Shown in pieces: positions 17,489-25,513 of a stretch of 31,304 nt of DNA. The notes beneath the pieces are model-generated. The model was not told the DNA's origin and ran no database searches. It worked only from the letters and a program-made list of their open reading frames with translations. Source of the stretch: JARROD01 sp037384225 (GTDB lineage Bacteria; Pseudomonadota; Gammaproteobacteria; Pseudomonadales; Cellvibrionaceae); contig JARROD010000170.1 of the NCBI GenBank assembly GCA_037384225.1, positions 1 through 31,304 on the forward strand, in the 5' to 3' direction. Position numbers and translations under genes: made by a program. Positions within the stretch are counted from its first letter, which is position 1, and each line of letters opens with the position of its first letter.

Positions 17489-17824
17489 GTGAAAACAGTG
17501 ATGTTAAAAAACAACTACAAAGTGTTAGGGCTAGAACCTGGGGCATCCAGAGAAAGGGTTAAGACCGCTTTTCGGCGCCTAACGATGAAGTACCACCCTG
17601 ACAGAATTCACGGGAATCGCCACGCGGAACAGCGTTTCAAGTTGATTTGCCGCGCTTACCGCCAACTGTTGCTGGAAAACTACATTGAAAAAAATGGAGC
17701 AGATTCAGAAGCAGTCAGTGAACTTATGGACCGGTGGTCGCAAGGTGTTGGCCCCGAGAGCGACGCAGAGGGACCGGCAACATCCTGGCCTCTGGCCGCT
17801 TCAGATCAACCGTTACACGGATAA
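17489..17824 (+). CDS. Small stand-alone J-domain (DnaJ-like) protein
   Basis: A 111-residue protein whose first two thirds are a J-domain: helix I NNYKVLGLEPGASRERVKTA, helix II FRRLTMKYHPDR with the HPD motif needed to stimulate DnaK ATPase, and helix III AEQRFKLICRAYRQLL. The 35-40 residues that follow are acidic and unfolded-looking. There is no G/F region, zinc domain or substrate-binding domain, so it is a type III J-protein probably directing DnaK to one client. The start is uncertain: GTG 17489, GTG 17498 and ATG 17501 are in frame and none has a strong ribosome site; ATG 17501 still gives a whole J-domain. It is convergent with fumC. Confidence 0.8.
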   Translation: MKTVMLKNNYKVLGLEPGASRERVKTAFRRLTMKYHPDRIHGNRHAEQRFKLICRAYRQLLLENYIEKNGADSEAVSELMDRWSQGVGPESDAEGPATSWPLAASDQPLHG

Positions 17825-18026
17825 GATCACCGTCAGCACCGGGATACCCGACCCGACGGTTACAATAGCCGGTTTTCCACCGGTTTTGATAAAGACAAAA
17901 ACGTGGGTAAAATCCGCGCTTAAAACCAACCGCGCCGGTTTGTCTACACACCACCGGCGTGGTTGTTTCAGGCGGTCTGAGGCAGTGTTTTTCAGAACAA
18001 TGCCAGTGTCGCTGCAACCCTACTCC

Positions 18027-19418
18027 TTACAATCCGCCGTGAGTGAGTTTGGCCGGGTCCAGCAGGCGTCGCAGTTCCGCTTCCGAAATATCGGTCTGCT
18101 CCGCCGCCACCTCGATAATCGGCCGCCCTTCCCGGTAAGCCTGCTTGGCGATTTCCGCTGCCTTGCGATAGCCGATAATCGGATTCAGTGCCGTTACCAA
18201 TATCGGATTGCGCGCCAGCGTCTCGCTCAGTTTTTCCTCATTCACCCTGAAGCCGGCGATAGCTTTGTCGATGAGCAATTGGCTGACATTGGTCAGCAGA
18301 TGAATACTGTTCAACAGATTACTGGCGATCAGCGGCAACATCACATTGAGTTCGAAGTTGCCGGATTGGCCGCCGACAGTGATCGCCGCGTCATTGCCGA
18401 TCACCTGCGCGGCGGCCATGGCCGCCGCTTCCGGAATCACCGGATTGACCTTACCGGGCATAATTGAAGATCCGGGCTGCAGCGCCGGCAGTTTTATTTC
18501 GCCCAGACCCGCCAGCGGCCCGGAATTCATCCAACGCAGGTCGTTGGCGATTTTCATTATTGAAACCGCAGTGGTTTTCAGCTGCCCAGAGAGGGCCACA
18601 GCCGTGTCTTGGGAGCCAATCTGGTAAAAGAAATTTGTCGCGGGAGTGAATTCGATACCGGTCAGTTTATAGAGCTCCTTATTGAACTGATCGGCAAAAT
18701 CCGGATGGGCGTTTATGCCGGTGCCCACGGCCGTGCCGCCCTGTGGCAAGGTCTGTAGCGCCGGGCGCAGACTGGTGAGATGATCGATATTCATTTCAAT
18801 CTGCACCGCCCAGGCTTCTAGCGCCTGGCTCATGCGCACCGGCATGGCGTCCATTAAATGGGTGCGGCCGGTTTTCACATATTTGTCGAGACTGTTGGCT
18901 TTGTTGCGGATACCCAGTGCCAGATGGCGCAGCGCCGGTAAGAGTTTGGTATCCAACTCGAGGGTGGCGCTGATGTGAATGGCGGTGGGAATGACGTCGT
19001 TACTGCTCTGACCACAATTGACATGATCATTGGGGCTGACGGCGTTAGAAACATTGCCGCCCAGGATTTTTCCCGCCAGGGTTGCGAGCACCTCATTGGC
19101 GTTCATATTGGTACTGGTGCCGGAGCCGGTTTGAAAAACATCGACCGGAAAGTGGCGCATAAAATCCTCGCGGGCCAGCAAATTGTCGGCAGCCTGGACA
19201 ATGGCGTCACCCATTTGCGGTGAGATCTGCTCCAGCGCCACATTGGCTTTGGCGGCAGCGGTTTTTACCAGCAGCAGGGCGCGGATAAATGCGTCGGGCA
19301 TGGGGTTTCCGCTGACGGGAAAATTGTTGATGGCGCGCTGGGTCTGAGCGGCGTAAAGGGCATCGGCGGGTACTTCCAGTTCTCCCAGGCTGTCTTGCTC
19401 GATTCGGGTATTGGACAT
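18027..19418 (-). CDS. fumC: Class II fumarate hydratase
   Basis: Iron-independent fumarase of the aspartase/fumarase superfamily, interconverting fumarate and L-malate in the TCA cycle as a cytosolic homotetramer. Signatures in order: DALYAAQTQRAINNFPVSG near the N-terminus, FQTGSGTSTNMNANEV, SPNDHVNCGQSSND, TGRTHLMDAMP, and the catalytic-serine loop GSSIMPGKVNP. The ATG at 19418 is preferred because GGAAG lies six bases upstream and the resulting 463 residues equal the family's usual length; frame extensions to 19541 only add non-homologous sequence. A near-consensus Fur box sits about 210 bp upstream, in line with known iron-starvation control of class II fumarases in pseudomonads. Confidence 0.97.
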   Translation of the reverse strand: MSNTRIEQDSLGELEVPADALYAAQTQRAINNFPVSGNPMPDAFIRALLLVKTAAAKANVALEQISPQMGDAIVQAADNLLAREDFMRHFPVDVFQTGSGTSTNMNANEVLATLAGKILGGNVSNAVSPNDHVNCGQSSNDVIPTAIHISATLELDTKLLPALRHLALGIRNKANSLDKYVKTGRTHLMDAMPVRMSQALEAWAVQIEMNIDHLTSLRPALQTLPQGGTAVGTGINAHPDFADQFNKELYKLTGIEFTPATNFFYQIGSQDTAVALSGQLKTTAVSIMKIANDLRWMNSGPLAGLGEIKLPALQPGSSIMPGKVNPVIPEAAAMAAAQVIGNDAAITVGGQSGNFELNVMLPLIASNLLNSIHLLTNVSQLLIDKAIAGFRVNEEKLSETLARNPILVTALNPIIGYRKAAEIAKQAYREGRPIIEVAAEQTDISEAELRRLLDPAKLTHGGL

Positions 19419-19553
19419 GGTATCTTCCATCAATTTGACCTCAGATGAGGTGCCTTTTTTTAAAATGGACAGTGATTTTAAAAAAACATCCACTTCAGTG
19501 TTTAAAAATAGACCCTGCGCATAATAAATGTGGAGTCCCAATCAGCCTGAATA

Positions 19554-19581
19554 TACCTAAATCTCAAACGCTTTGGGTATA
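19554..19581. repeat. Solo MITE family A terminal repeat
   Basis: CTAAATCTCAAACGCTTTGG followed by GTATA is the family-A right terminal repeat standing alone, with TATACC on its other side so that the ends form a small inverted repeat. It lies in the fumC leader, between the Fur box and the coding sequence. Confidence 0.75.
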
Positions 19582-19627
19582 TTGCCTTGATTCTGTGTTT
19601 GAAGTAAACGATTGATTAATTTAGAAG

Positions 19628-19646
19628 GATAATGATAATTATTATC
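19628..19646. promoter_or_regulatory. Fur box upstream of fumC
   Basis: The 19 bases GATAATGATAATTATTATC differ from the classical Fur consensus GATAATGATAATCATTATC at one position. A TTGATA ... TCTAAA pair with 17-bp spacing, read on the minus strand across this site, could be the fumC promoter. The site may also affect a plus-strand transcript, but no plus-strand gene lies within 350 bp. Confidence 0.8.
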
Positions 19647-19677
19647 AATTGTGGGTTTGCTAGACAAGCTTGCAAAC

Positions 19678-19707
19678 GATACCCAAATCTCAAACTCTTT
19701 GGGTATC
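19678..19707. repeat. 30-bp hairpin derived from MITE family A ends
   Basis: GATACCCAAA and TTTGGGTATC are a perfect 10-bp inverted repeat around TCTCAAACTC. Both halves correspond to pieces of the family-A terminal repeat, so this looks like two element ends collapsed together. Confidence 0.65.
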
Positions 19708-20005
19708 GATACACAGACAAATACACTAAAGGGTGGTGTGAGAACCTGTGAAATATGCGGCCCCGCGGTGGTTGGCGCCAGGACTGGCAGTACGAGAAAG
19801 CCGAGATATCGGTGTTCAAAGAAGATGAGTGAAGAGTCACTGTTTGTGCCTTTGTTTGCCATCACTCGGTTCACGTGCGTTTTTTTGAGGTAAATAATTC
19901 CCGGCGGCGGGGGAGTTATTAATCTATGTTAAACTCATGACCCAATAATATCCGACGTTTTTTCAGCCTTGGATATACAAAATAAAAAACAAATTGGGAT
20001 TTGCT

Positions 20006-22060
20006 ATGGCTAATCAAACTTCTATCGGTGATGTCGATTCGCCGGTGGTGGCGTCCGAGCGCCACCTAGCGGAAATCACGCTAAAAGGGCTTGTCCTTGG
20101 GGTAATCCTCGCTATGTTGCTGGCGGCGGCCAATGCCTATATCGGATTATTGGTCGGGCTTACGGTGTCGGCATCGATTCCCGCGGCGGCTGTCTCCATG
20201 GGTGTGCTACGAATGTTTCCCCGCTCCAACATTCTCGAAAACAATATGGTTCAGACCGGCGCTTCGGCGGGAGAGTCGCTGGTATCGGGAATTATATTTA
20301 CCATTCCCGCATTGGTGATGATGAATGCCTGGCAGGGATATGAGTATGGACCCATGGTGGCGATCGCTGTGTTGGGCGGTATTCTCGGTGTCGCTTTCAC
20401 CATTCCCCTGCGCAGAGCATTGATCGTTGAGGCGCGGCTGCGGTATCCGGAAGGTGTGGCCACTGCAGAAGTGCTGAAAACCGGTGGTGTGGAAACCGAT
20501 AAAACCCGTGGAAAAATAGGTGCTGACGATGTCGGAGCCAGGGGGTTTCGAATTCTGCTCAAGGCCACTGGGTTGGGTGCCGGGTTTAAACTGCTGGAGT
20601 CCGGGCTGGGGTGGCTGGCGGGAAGTGTCTCCGGTGTGCAAAGCTGGTTCGCGGGCAAGTATCTGTTTATGGGGGGAATGAGTCTGAGCCCGGCGCTGAT
20701 TGGTGTGGGCTATATTGTCGGATTGAATATTGCTCTGCTGATATTTCTCGGCGGCGCAATTGGCACGCTGCTCGGTGTGCCGATTAACTGGGCGTTAAAC
20801 TACGAGGCGATTATGAGCGCTAAGGGGTTGGACCCTTCAATGCCCTGGGAACAGATCACCGCTGCGCAGTGGAATTCACTGGCGGTAGAGTCCTGGCAGA
20901 ACTGCCGTCGCATTGGTGTGGGCGCGATGATCGTGGGCGGCGTCTGGTCCCTGATCAGCCTGGCAAAACCATTGCTGCAAGGGGTTAAAGCCAGCATGGA
21001 GGCTTATAAGTTGGTCAAGGAAGATGGCGGCAGCATCAACCGCACCGAGTTCGACACGCCATTCAATATTGTATTGATGGTGGTGGCGGTGGCGGTGGTT
21101 CCGGTTTTTCTGGTATTTTACAACGCCCTTGAAGACTATCCAGATAAGACTAGCATTGCCGCGGTGATGACGGTGCTGATGATTGTATTTGGATTTATTT
21201 TTTCCTCCGTCGCCGGTTATATGGCCGGGTTGGTGGGCAGCTCCAATAATCCGGTTTCCGGCGTCACCATTGCCACAGTCATCGTTTCGGCACTGATCCT
21301 TTTGCAAATGATGGGCAATCAGGGGTCGGCCGCGAGGCTCGGGCCCATAGCGGTGCTATTCCTCGCCGGTATGATTTGTTCCGCGGCGGCAATTGCCGCC
21401 GACAATATGCAGGATCTCAAGTGTGGCCACATAGTCGGGGCGACGCCCTGGCGCCAGCAGCTGTTTCAGGTGTGCGGCGTGATTGGTGCGGCATTGATAA
21501 TTCCGTTTGTATTACAGGTACTGGATGCTGGCTACGGCATCGGTCGGCCGAGCCCGGTTTCCGGTTCGGAAAACTATCTCGCCGCACCCCAGGCCGGATT
21601 GATGCGCGATTTGGCCAGCGGCATTTTTGGCGCCGGTATCAAGTGGACATATATATACATCGGTTTCTTACTGGCGATCGTACTCATTGTTCTCGATGAA
21701 ATACAAAAACACCGCGGTTCCAGTTTCCGTTTTCCGGTGCTGGCGGTCGCTGTGGGAGTCTATCTGCCGTTGGGATTGTCTGTGCCTATCTTTATCGGCG
21801 GCCTTATGGTGTACAGTATCAACCGCAAGTCGGCGCGCGAGAATGCTGCGGACAAACAAAAACGTGAAAACACCGGGTTGCTGCTGGCGTCGGGTCTGAT
21901 TACCGGGGAGGCGTTGATGGGTGTGGTTTTGGCCATTCTTTCCGCGTTTGTCGTGTTGTTACCGGTGGCCCCCTTGTCGACAATGGTTGCTTATAGTCTG
22001 GGGATTGCCGCCATGGTGGGTGTGATTTTCTGGCTGTATCGGCAGACGTTGCGGGCGTAA
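20006..22060 (+). CDS. OPT-family oligopeptide transporter
   Basis: Polytopic inner-membrane transporter of the OPT family, which imports small peptides or metal chelates by proton symport. The 684-residue product is hydrophobic throughout, with about 14-16 predicted membrane segments. It shows the family's conserved N-terminal part (LAAANAYIGLLVGLTVSASI then NMVQTGASAGESLVSG) and a central MGNQGSAARLGPIAVLFLAG repeat half with AADNMQDLKCGHIVGATPW. Bacterial members usually have 600-700 residues, so it is complete. ATG 20006 is preferred over the TTG twelve bases upstream; GGGAT stands six bases before it. The holin-like pseudogene follows 35 bp later and may once have been in the same transcript. 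The substrate is unknown. Confidence 0.93.
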   Translation: MANQTSIGDVDSPVVASERHLAEITLKGLVLGVILAMLLAAANAYIGLLVGLTVSASIPAAAVSMGVLRMFPRSNILENNMVQTGASAGESLVSGIIFTIPALVMMNAWQGYEYGPMVAIAVLGGILGVAFTIPLRRALIVEARLRYPEGVATAEVLKTGGVETDKTRGKIGADDVGARGFRILLKATGLGAGFKLLESGLGWLAGSVSGVQSWFAGKYLFMGGMSLSPALIGVGYIVGLNIALLIFLGGAIGTLLGVPINWALNYEAIMSAKGLDPSMPWEQITAAQWNSLAVESWQNCRRIGVGAMIVGGVWSLISLAKPLLQGVKASMEAYKLVKEDGGSINRTEFDTPFNIVLMVVAVAVVPVFLVFYNALEDYPDKTSIAAVMTVLMIVFGFIFSSVAGYMAGLVGSSNNPVSGVTIATVIVSALILLQMMGNQGSAARLGPIAVLFLAGMICSAAAIAADNMQDLKCGHIVGATPWRQQLFQVCGVIGAALIIPFVLQVLDAGYGIGRPSPVSGSENYLAAPQAGLMRDLASGIFGAGIKWTYIYIGFLLAIVLIVLDEIQKHRGSSFRFPVLAVAVGVYLPLGLSVPIFIGGLMVYSINRKSARENAADKQKRENTGLLLASGLITGEALMGVVLAILSAFVVLLPVAPLSTMVAYSLGIAAMVGVIFWLYRQTLRA

Positions 22061-22095
22061 CCGTATTTATCAGGAAAAGGATAAAGGAGAAAACA

Positions 22096-22717
22096 ATGTC
22101 TTGGCTGAGTAAACCCTATCGTTGCATAAATTTTCGGCCCAGGACCGCTTCGCTCCTTCTATAGCAGCATTTTCAGGGCCGTGCTCAATTTTTCTAATCC
22201 TCACATAGGGATAGCTATGCTCCGTAATCCTCACATAGGGTGAGCTATGCTCCGGTTAGAAAAATCTACGCGCGGCCCTGAAAATACCACTCTAAAAGGT
22301 CCTGAGCTCGAAAATTTATGCAACGATAGGGTAGAGATAAAAACTTAACTGGCAAAACCGGAACAACACCAGGCCGAGCAGGAACGGATTTTGGAGGCAG
22401 AGCTTACGGAACGCCTCAAGCTTGATATGAAGAGTGATTCCTTGCTGTCGAAAAATATCCGTCCTCTGGCGCTGGTTTTTTAACACTCACCATCTCGATT
22501 CTGGCTTTCTTTACCGTATTTGATGAAAATTTATCGAACCAATAGTTGCAGGCATTAAAAGAATGGATTCCATTTTTCTCTACACTGATGCTTACCGTTT
22601 ACGCTTTCTATTTTGGCTCCCGCGGTATAAGAGAAAGTTCAGAAAATTCGCGCCGCCGGCAACGTTGACATGGAAAAAGTGAAATCCGGTACCCGCGATA
22701 CCGGTCTGGGTCGATAG
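22096..22717 (+). pseudogene. Small holin-like membrane protein gene, broken by a MITE
   Basis: An AAGGAG site and ATG begin MSWLSK, and then a MITE interrupts the gene at about 22114. From 22349 the reading resumes as LAKPEQHQAEQERILEAELT ... SKNIRPLALVF, a pattern I associate with small phage-type 3-TM holins (GTA-holin-like). A lost T in the T-run at 22476-22481 shifts the frame, which then reads LTLTISILAFFTVFDENL. A TAG stop follows at 22543-22545. After it comes WIPFFSTLMLTVYAFYFGSR, and near 22635 a further frameshift leads to the natural C-terminus EKVQKIRAAGNVDMEKVKSG and a TAG at 22715-22717. That makes one insertion, two frameshifts and one nonsense codon. The family name is from memory; the broken state is directly visible. 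Confidence 0.8.
22114..22331. mobile_element. MITE family C, 218 bp, inside the holin-like gene
   Basis: Perfect 23-bp terminal inverted repeats start CCCTATCGTTGCATAAATTT. Further inside, CAGGACC, TTTTCAGGGCCG and TTTTTCTAA recur in inverted order on the right, so each arm is about 80 bp and the whole could fold into one long hairpin. The centre is a 30-bp unit (containing TCACATAGGG and GCTATGCTCCG) repeated twice in tandem at 22195-22224 and 22225-22254. No clean target duplication is seen, and no other copy occurs in this window. Confidence 0.85.
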
Positions 22718-22735
22718 ACGGGTGGGGGCACGGTC

Positions 22736-23977
22736 CTAAAGGAGTGACGGAACGGTCTCAATGCAATTGCGCCCCTGTTTTTTGGCGGCGTAAAGGGCGT
22801 CGTCGGCGGCCTTTACAACCTCCTGTGGAGAATTAAAGTCGGCGCCGCTCTGTGCGGTGCCGATGCTGATGGTTACCGAGACCGAAATTCGTTCCCCGGA
22901 GCCTCCCCGCAAGGCTTTTCCCTCTTCGTCTTGTTGCGGCCGGTTTTTCTTATCGCGCAGTTTGAGTTCGTAGTTGGCAATATTCTCGCGCAAGCGTTCA
23001 AGGCTGTCGATACAGTCTTCCACTCGGCGGTTGGGAAAGATAATCGAGAATTCCTCTCCGCCGTAGCGGTAGGCGATGCCGCCACTGCCGACACTGCCGA
23101 TATGGGTGGCCACCATTTGGAGCACGTTGTCTCCTACATCGTGGCCGTAGCTATCGTTGAATCGCTTGAAGTGGTCCACGTCCAGCATCGCGATGGTGTA
23201 GAGCTTGCCGAGCCCTTGTAGGTGTTCGTTGAAAGCTCGTCTGCCGCGCAGCCCAGTGAGGTCGTCCCGGTAAGCCATTTGGTGGGAGGTGCGCACGACT
23301 TCAATCATCAGGGCCATAGCCGCGGTCGAAAACAGCACAGTGGAAATAAAGGGCTGATAAAACTTGATCAAAACAATTGCGGAAATCAGAAAGGAAAACA
23401 GCGATGCGCCTACCGATTTGCTTTGCAGAATAAAGGTCTGTGACGTGGCGGCAATAAAAAACAGCAGTATCCAGGTACTTGCTGCAATCGACAGGACGTA
23501 TCCGGCGTAGGGTTTGGGTTGTAGCACCGCTACTCGCGCTACAGCATTACCCAGGTTATAGTGGTATCCGGACACAGCTAAAAACGTGATCGATACCACT
23601 GCTCCAACTGACCACATTCCATATCGGTTTCTGATACCGCGTTCTGGTGTTACGATCAATACAGTCAGACACAGAGGCAGCAGCAGGCTTATTGCTGAAT
23701 AAATGTAAAGTGCTGGTGGCTCCGACAGAGGAGTTTGCAGATAGGTCTGAATAACCCAATAGGACAGCAGTAACGCTAAGGCAACGGAAAACGAGCGCGA
23801 GCGATTGAACTGATAAGACAACAGCATGGACAAGGGCAGCACTATATAGGGGATGTTTCTTGCAATTACCTGATATTCACTACTTAATACCGCAAGTTTT
23901 TTCAGAGTAAACCATGAAGCGATTAACAACAGCAAATAGAGACTGATGTCGGTTATCATTTTGGGTAAGACTGGCAT
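22736..23977 (-). CDS. Membrane-bound diguanylate cyclase (GGDEF)
   Basis: Makes cyclic di-GMP from two GTP. About 230 N-terminal residues form seven or so hydrophobic helices without a recognisable sensor family. A GGDEF domain follows: YRDDLTGLRGRRAFNEHL, MLDVDHFKRFNDSYGHDVGD, and the active-site YRYGGEEF with intact GGEEF. The RxxD inhibitory I-site normally five residues before GGEEF is absent (SVGSGGIAYRY), so product inhibition is probably lacking. A hydrophilic, lysine- and glutamine-rich insertion (KLRDKKNRPQQDEEGKALRG) interrupts the domain before SVTISIGTA. The ATG at 23977 is preferred because AGGAAAA stands upstream; a TTG at 24013 gives an N-terminal extension. It is convergent with the holin-like remnant. 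Confidence 0.92.
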   Translation of the reverse strand: MPVLPKMITDISLYLLLLIASWFTLKKLAVLSSEYQVIARNIPYIVLPLSMLLSYQFNRSRSFSVALALLLSYWVIQTYLQTPLSEPPALYIYSAISLLLPLCLTVLIVTPERGIRNRYGMWSVGAVVSITFLAVSGYHYNLGNAVARVAVLQPKPYAGYVLSIAASTWILLFFIAATSQTFILQSKSVGASLFSFLISAIVLIKFYQPFISTVLFSTAAMALMIEVVRTSHQMAYRDDLTGLRGRRAFNEHLQGLGKLYTIAMLDVDHFKRFNDSYGHDVGDNVLQMVATHIGSVGSGGIAYRYGGEEFSIIFPNRRVEDCIDSLERLRENIANYELKLRDKKNRPQQDEEGKALRGGSGERISVSVTISIGTAQSGADFNSPQEVVKAADDALYAAKKQGRNCIETVPSLL

Positions 23978-24084
23978 GTTGCCAATTTTCCTAAAACCTG
24001 TTGTGCAATGCAAGGCAAAGTTCGGCGGAGTTTATGAAAAGTGAGGCAATATCAGGTCGATATGCAGGTGCGTTAGTGTTATTT

Positions 24085-24131
24085 GACCGGCTCGGTTAGC
24101 ACCTTAGGTGGGCGAAACGATGAACAAAGCC
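24085..24131 (+). repeat. Repeat family B, short relic
   Basis: GACCGGCTCGGTTAGCACC is the exact complement of the start of copy C (9142-9160). The following GGGCGAAACGATGAACAAAG resembles the outer end of copies A and B. It lies directly before the ribosome site of the amidohydrolase gene. Only outer segments remain; the hairpin core is gone. Confidence 0.65.
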
Positions 24132-24150
24132 CAGAAACAGGAGGCAGGTT

Positions 24151-25467
24151 TTGAAAAAGATACTACTTTTTGCAGTGTTGACGTTAGTTGCAAATATAGC
24201 TTATTCCCAGCATACGCTGATCTACGCAGGTAGACTGATTAACGGCATCGACGATAACGCAAAGCGGCAACAAACCCTGGTTATCGCAGGCGATAGAATT
24301 ATCGATATCAAGGAAGGGTACACGATGCCCGCCGCCGATGAGCAGGTGGTCGACCTGAAAAACTATACGGTAATGCCGGGGTTGATGGATATGCATACGC
24401 ATTTGAGTACCCAGTACAGCGAACACAGTTACACGGAACGTTTTACTATGAATGAAGCTGACTATGCCTATCGCTCGGTCGGTTATGCGAAAAAGACCCT
24501 GATGGCGGGATTTACGACGGTAAGGGATCTGGGGGACATTTATAACGTGACCGTGGCGTTGCGCAATGCCATTAACAGCGGGTTAGTCACCGGACCGCGG
24601 ATTTTTACCGCGGCCAAAAGTATTGCCACCACGGGTGGGCACGCCGATCCCACCAACGGCTTCCGCAAAGACCTCATGCACAGTCCACAACCGGAGCAGG
24701 GCGTAATCAATGGCGTTGCCGAGGCTCGGGAAGCTGTGCGTCAGCGTTATAAGGATGGGGCCGATTTGATCAAAATTACAGCCACTGGCGGTGTTCTCAG
24801 TGTGGCTAAAAGCGGGCAGAACCCGCAGTTTATGCGTGATGAGTTAGAGGCGATCGTAAGCACGGCGAAGGACTATGGTTTCAGTGTCGCCGTGCACGCC
24901 CATGGGGCCGAAGGGATGAAGCGGGCGATTAAAGCCGGTGTCGATTCCATTGAGCACGGTACTTTCATGGATGATGAGGTGATTCGCTTGATGAAAAAAC
25001 ACGGTACTTTTTATGTGCCTACCATTCTGGCGGGAAACTGGGTGGCGGAAAAAGCGTTAGTAGAAGGTTTTTTCCCGGAACTGGTGCGACCGAAAGCCGC
25101 TAAGGTGGGCCCTCAGATTCAGAAAACCTTTGCCAAGGCTTATCGGAAAGGCGTGAAGATCGCATTTGGCACTGATTCTGGAGTTTCGGCCCATGGCGAC
25201 AACGCCCGTGAATTCGAGCTGATGGTGGAGGCGGGTATGAAGCCAATGGAGGCCATTCAGGCCGCGACCTTCAATGCGGCGAGTCTGCTGAGGCGCGAAG
25301 AGGACTTGGGTTCTCTGCAAGCCGGCAAGGTTGCCGATGTGGTGGCAGTAGAGGGTGATCCACTGGAAAACATCGCGCTGATGAAGACAGTGAAATTTGT
25401 TATGAAAGCGGGTCAGGTCTATAAGAATGAAACGGTATCCGCCGGCAATACATGCGCGACCCCTTAA
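24151..25467 (+). CDS. Exported metal-dependent amidohydrolase (prolidase-like)
   Basis: Amidohydrolase-superfamily enzyme of 438 residues with a signal peptide (MKKILLFAVLTLVANIAYSQ), so periplasmic or secreted. The metal-site series is complete: HTH in MPGLMDMHTHL, the bridging Lys in LIKITATGG, His in VAVHAHG, His in SIEHGTF, and Asp in AFGTDSG. The sequence groups with Xaa-Pro/Xaa-Arg dipeptidase-like and imidazolonepropionase-like members (Sgx9260 type), which cleave dipeptides or N-acyl amino acids. The TTG start is well supported by AGGAGG six bases upstream, and no ATG offers a complete signal peptide. The last 11 or so residues (SAGNTCATP) look untypical. A role in peptide catabolism fits the aminopeptidase and OPT genes, but this is inference. 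Confidence 0.9.
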   Translation: MKKILLFAVLTLVANIAYSQHTLIYAGRLINGIDDNAKRQQTLVIAGDRIIDIKEGYTMPAADEQVVDLKNYTVMPGLMDMHTHLSTQYSEHSYTERFTMNEADYAYRSVGYAKKTLMAGFTTVRDLGDIYNVTVALRNAINSGLVTGPRIFTAAKSIATTGGHADPTNGFRKDLMHSPQPEQGVINGVAEAREAVRQRYKDGADLIKITATGGVLSVAKSGQNPQFMRDELEAIVSTAKDYGFSVAVHAHGAEGMKRAIKAGVDSIEHGTFMDDEVIRLMKKHGTFYVPTILAGNWVAEKALVEGFFPELVRPKAAKVGPQIQKTFAKAYRKGVKIAFGTDSGVSAHGDNAREFELMVEAGMKPMEAIQAATFNAASLLRREEDLGSLQAGKVADVVAVEGDPLENIALMKTVKFVMKAGQVYKNETVSAGNTCATP

Positions 25468-25481
25468 TGTTGAAAATGAAT

Positions 25482-25500
25482 GCCCCTGTGCTTCAGGGGC
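25482..25500. terminator. Stem-loop between convergent genes
   Basis: GCCCCTG-TGCTT-CAGGGGC forms a perfect 7-bp stem, 14 bp after the amidohydrolase stop. Read on the minus strand it is followed by ATTCATTTTC, a weak T-rich tail, so it may serve both converging genes. Confidence 0.55.
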
Positions 25501-25513
25501 GAGCCCTGAAACG

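Noticed and set aside
17685..18467. 260-codon plus-strand open frame
   Set aside because: Its start lies inside the J-domain gene and its second half is antisense to fumC; its Arg/Gln-rich product looks like a shadow.
19651..19893. 80-codon plus-strand open frame near the Fur box
   Set aside because: It includes the MITE-derived hairpin, lacks a ribosome site and its product resembles nothing; a CEIC motif alone is not enough to call an iron protein.
22195..22254. Two 30-bp direct repeats considered as a CRISPR remnant
   Set aside because: The units are adjacent without spacers and lie in the centre of an inverted-repeat element; no cas genes.
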